Assembly: GCF_000719265.1 (NCBI RefSeq)
Contig: NZ_JOFL01000048.1
Location: forward strand, 1-7,109
DNA length: 7,109 nucleotides
DNA from: Streptomyces roseoverticillatus
GTDB lineage: Bacteria > Actinomycetota > Actinomycetes > Streptomycetales > Streptomycetaceae
Reading direction: 5' to 3'
Shown here: piece after piece, positions 5,426 through 7,109 of the stretch
Numbering within the stretch: position 1 is the stretch's first letter
Layout of the letters: each line of letters opens with the position of its first letter
Position numbers and translations under genes: made by a program
Notes under the pieces: generated by a model
Database searches by the model: none
The model's input: the letters and a program-made list of their open reading frames with translations, nothing else
Told to the model about the DNA's origin: nothing

Positions 5426-5821
5426 ATGCCTCCATTCCCCCGTACCGCCCAGACCGGAGGCGGGATCACACTCGCCCCGACTGGGTCGTCCCCGGTCTCG
5501 ATCGGGCAGGCCCTTCGCGAGGCCACTGACATGCAAACGTGGCTGCCCGCGCCGCCCCGGCTGAGCGAGGTCACCGAACGCCTCCTCGGCTACATCCGGG
5601 AGACCGCACCCGCCGTGGAAGCGGCTGCGAGTGGCCGGCCCGTGGACTGCCTGCTCCGCCGGGCCGCGCTCGCCGCCGTGCAGGAGGCTCGGCAGCGAGC
5701 CGAGGCCGGCCCCGGGAACGGGTACGCCTCCGCGATCACCTTCGCCAGGAGCCTCGGCAAGGCCGCCGGGCAGCTGCTGCACCAGGAGCGGCGGCTGCAG
5801 CGGGAAGGCGGCGGACGGTGA
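5426..5821 (+). CDS. DUF6415-like protein, 131 aa
   Basis: The C-terminal two thirds are helical and match my recollection of the Streptomyces DUF6415 family: LSEVTERLLGYIRETAPAVE (46-65), then RRAALAAVQEARQRAEAGPG (78-97) and SAITFARSLGKAAGQLLHQE (102-121). The A-x-V-x-EAR-x-R core and the trailing helix ending near a His are the distinguishing points. No activity is known; such genes are common near regulators and biosynthetic clusters. The N-terminal 35 residues are low-complexity. The ATG at 5426 has AAGGAG five bases upstream, an excellent ribosome site. Its stop overlaps the start of the next gene (GTGA), so the two are translationally coupled. It is divergent from the XRE gene at 5148. 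Confidence 0.75.
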   Translation: MPPFPRTAQTGGGITLAPTGSSPVSIGQALREATDMQTWLPAPPRLSEVTERLLGYIRETAPAVEAAASGRPVDCLLRRAALAAVQEARQRAEAGPGNGYASAITFARSLGKAAGQLLHQERRLQREGGGR

Positions 5822-6048
5822 AGCGGACGGCGACGCGCCTGCGCACGTGGTGGGCCCTGCACGGCCAGTTCTCCCGGCCGGTACGCGCTCTCCGGCCGAG
5901 CCGCCGCCGGGCGCACGCGGACGCTTCCGCTGCCAGGGACTTCGAAGAGGCGCGGCGCCTGCTCGAACTGCGCATCAGGGTGGTGGCCGTTCCCCACACC
6001 AGCGGCCCGCCCGCACTTGAGCGCCCGCCGAACTGCATCTGCCTGTAG
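5818..6048 (+). CDS. Small basic hypothetical protein, 76 aa
   Basis: The start is the GTG at 5818, overlapping the previous stop by 4 nt (GTGA), with GGGAAGG at 5802-5808 as ribosome site nine bases away. The N-terminal half is strongly basic (VKRTATRLRTWW; RPSRRRAHAD at about 27-36), followed by a probable helix (ARDFEEARRLLELRIRVVA, about 39-57), and the protein ends in N-C-I-C-L with two cysteines. It is not a family I recognise. Coupling to the DUF6415-like gene and coding-like base composition support it as real. It may bind nucleic acid or be a partner of that gene's product, but nothing proves either. Confidence 0.6.
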   Translation: MKRTATRLRTWWALHGQFSRPVRALRPSRRRAHADASAARDFEEARRLLELRIRVVAVPHTSGPPALERPPNCICL

Positions 6049-6163
6049 CCGAAAAGTCGCACTGGGCCGACCGGGGGAACATCCGCCGGTGGTCCGGCTC
6101 CGAGCAGGCGGCAATCTCCGGCTCGCTGCGGGACGAATGGCAATGTGAGGCTGTCCAGCAGCC

Positions 6164-6180
6164 GTCCTGCCCGACAGGAC
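6164..6180. other. Short perfect hairpin upstream of the membrane-protein gene
   Basis: GTCCTG (6164-6169) and CAGGAC (6175-6180) form a 6-bp stem with a 5-nt loop, 22 nt before the ATG at 6203. CTGTC at 6151-6155 could alternatively pair with GACAG at 6173-6177. It could be a terminator of the preceding pair or an operator; the 154-nt spacer shows no clear promoter. Confidence 0.3.
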
Positions 6181-6202
6181 TCAACGATCGGGAAGCTCGC
6201 AA

Positions 6203-6907
6203 ATGGGCGGTGCGCAAGAGCCCTCGAAACCGGCGGGACCCTCGCCCCTGGTCGTCGGAGAGGTCCAGGCCGCGCTGGGCAAGCGCCTGGACGACGTGGC
6301 CAAGATCCTGGCCGGTGCGCTCGTGGCGGTGGCGGGCATCATGACCACCCTTGGGCTCAACAGCAAGTTCGTGTTCGTCGCTCTCAACAACAGGTCGTGG
6401 CCCATCTACGTGGCCTCGCTCTGCGCCATCATCGCCATCGTCTGCAGCATCGGCGCCCTGCTCATCCGCCCCACAGGACGTGGAGTCCTGTGGGAGACAG
6501 GCGTGCTCGTCCTCGGTGTCGTCTTCTACATGGCGTCCCTGAGCATCGCCGTGGTCGGCGCCGCCCAGGCCGCGGGTGGCAATGGCCGTCCGACCATCAC
6601 CGATGTCAGACTCGACGGCCCCCGATCCGGCATGCGGCTGCACTTCGGGGTGCACGCCGACGGCGTTCAGAAGTGGTCGCACATCGAGGTGTCCGTGAAT
6701 CCCGAGAATGGGAGAGACCTCTACTGGAGTGTGCTCAGGCCCGACGACCAGGGAAAAGTCGTGCAGCAGATCGACATCCCTCTCTCGCCCCCTGCTGGAA
6801 CCTCGGTGGTCCAGATCGGGGCTGTCAACCCGGACGAGGCCGAGAAGGGAGCATGCGAAGCCAAGACCCAGCACGGACCGGCGTGCACAGAACTCCACAT
6901 CCCCTGA
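6203..6907 (+). CDS. Membrane protein, three helices and C-terminal outer domain, 234 aa
   Basis: I recognise no family. An amphipathic cytoplasmic stretch (about 18-33) leads into three hydrophobic helices: 34-52 (ILAGALVAVAGIMTTLGL), 68-88 (IYVASLCAIIAIVCSIGALLI) and 98-120. The loop at 89-97 is basic (RPTGRG), so by the positive-inside rule the N-terminus is inside and the C-terminal part outside. Residues 128-234 look like a beta-sandwich (alternating TITDVRLDG, MRLHFGVHA, IEVSVNP, VVQQIDIPL, VVQIGAV) and carry two cysteines, C218 and C228, that could form a disulfide outside the cell. The ATG at 6203 has GGGAA eight bases upstream. It is the last gene before the right palindrome, whose hairpin would lie in its 3' untranslated RNA. 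A surface or pore-related role is possible but not shown. Confidence 0.8.
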   Translation: MGGAQEPSKPAGPSPLVVGEVQAALGKRLDDVAKILAGALVAVAGIMTTLGLNSKFVFVALNNRSWPIYVASLCAIIAIVCSIGALLIRPTGRGVLWETGVLVLGVVFYMASLSIAVVGAAQAAGGNGRPTITDVRLDGPRSGMRLHFGVHADGVQKWSHIEVSVNPENGRDLYWSVLRPDDQGKVVQQIDIPLSPPAGTSVVQIGAVNPDEAEKGACEAKTQHGPACTELHIP

Positions 6908-6996
6908 GCGGCCAACAGAGCCAGCCGACCCAACTCCCCGGCCCGTACCGACCTGGGCCTCGATCGTCCACCAGGTCCGGCCCGCAGCCGGGCATC

Positions 6997-7109
6997 CGGC
7001 GGGAGGTGGTGGGGGCGCAGGGGTGGGGGTCCGGGGCGCTGACGTGTATTTGTGGGCCCAATACCGGGGCACCCTCGACGTCTACGGCAACGGGCCCGTA
7101 AATATACGG
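6997..7109. repeat. Right long palindrome, cut by the window edge
   Basis: Bases 6997-7053 are the exact reverse complement of 81-137 (57 of 57). Bases 7043-7059 pair with 7092-7108 over 17 positions, three of them G-T wobbles on the plus strand, around a 32-nt loop (7060-7091). The last 14 bases (7096-7109) are the reverse complement of 27-40. By analogy with the left copy, the outer arm complementary to 7020-7036 should lie just past the window. It lies 89 nt beyond the stop of the membrane-protein gene, so it may also serve as a 3' RNA structure. Confidence 0.85.

Noticed and set aside
5975..7072. A 365-aa open frame on the minus strand
   Set aside because: It runs opposite the membrane-protein gene and into the palindrome, with a low-complexity composition; it is an antisense shadow of high-GC coding DNA.
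1..7109. The window as a complete small linear plasmid with telomeres
   Set aside because: The ends are not symmetrical (the right copy stops inside the palindrome), there is no replication or terminal-protein gene, and the termini do not look like the archetypal Streptomyces telomere. It is kept only as one reading of the inverted repeats.

Overview
The window looks like accessory DNA from a high-GC actinomycete, most probably Streptomyces. Third codon positions are strongly G/C. The gene families are typical of that genus: XRE regulators with a DUF5753 C-terminal domain, a DUF397 protein, a DUF6879 protein and a DUF6415-like protein. No rRNA, tRNA, CRISPR array, transposase, integrase or replication gene is visible. 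All family names come from motif recognition by eye.

Layout, left to right. (1) At 1-137 there is a long GC-rich palindrome whose inner arm recurs, inverted and base-for-base over 57 nt, at 6997-7053. (2) Two leftward genes follow: an unrecognised 129-aa protein (190-579) and a GRDP-like protein with a Cys/Gly-rich tail (659-1183), separated by a strong hairpin. (3) A divergent control region (1184-1357) holds a perfect 6-2-6 dyad (GCGCAA-N2-TTGCGC) and a degenerate second copy. (4) A tightly packed rightward operon encodes a conserved hypothetical protein (1358-1765), a DUF6879 protein (1737-2261) and an XRE/DUF5753 regulator (2269-3111). (5) Convergent to it is a leftward cluster: XRE/DUF5753 regulator (4270-5148), DUF397 protein (4077-4277) and a class I SAM-dependent methyltransferase (3203-4018). 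The regulator/DUF397 pair resembles the toxin-antitoxin-like Scr1/Scr2 pairs of Streptomyces. The methyltransferase gene lies between two identical 28-bp direct repeats. One repeat is the intact 3' end of the DUF397 gene. The other is an orphan copy of that 3' end. (6) A rightward pair with a 4-nt overlap follows: a DUF6415-like protein (5426-5821) and a 76-aa basic protein (5818-6048). (7) A rightward membrane protein with three helices and a predicted outer domain (6203-6907) precedes the second palindrome (6997-7109), which the window edge cuts.

The centre therefore holds two separate regulator-plus-small-partner modules facing each other, with similar GCGC(A/G)AGTTT elements upstream of both, so cross-regulation is possible. 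The whole block is bracketed by a pair of inverted, foldable palindromes. Their stems differ by paired changes that preserve base pairing, and their G-T wobbles lie on the outward 3' strand at each side. The palindromes and the repeat-flanked methyltransferase segment are the least ordinary features here. No known system as a whole was recognised.
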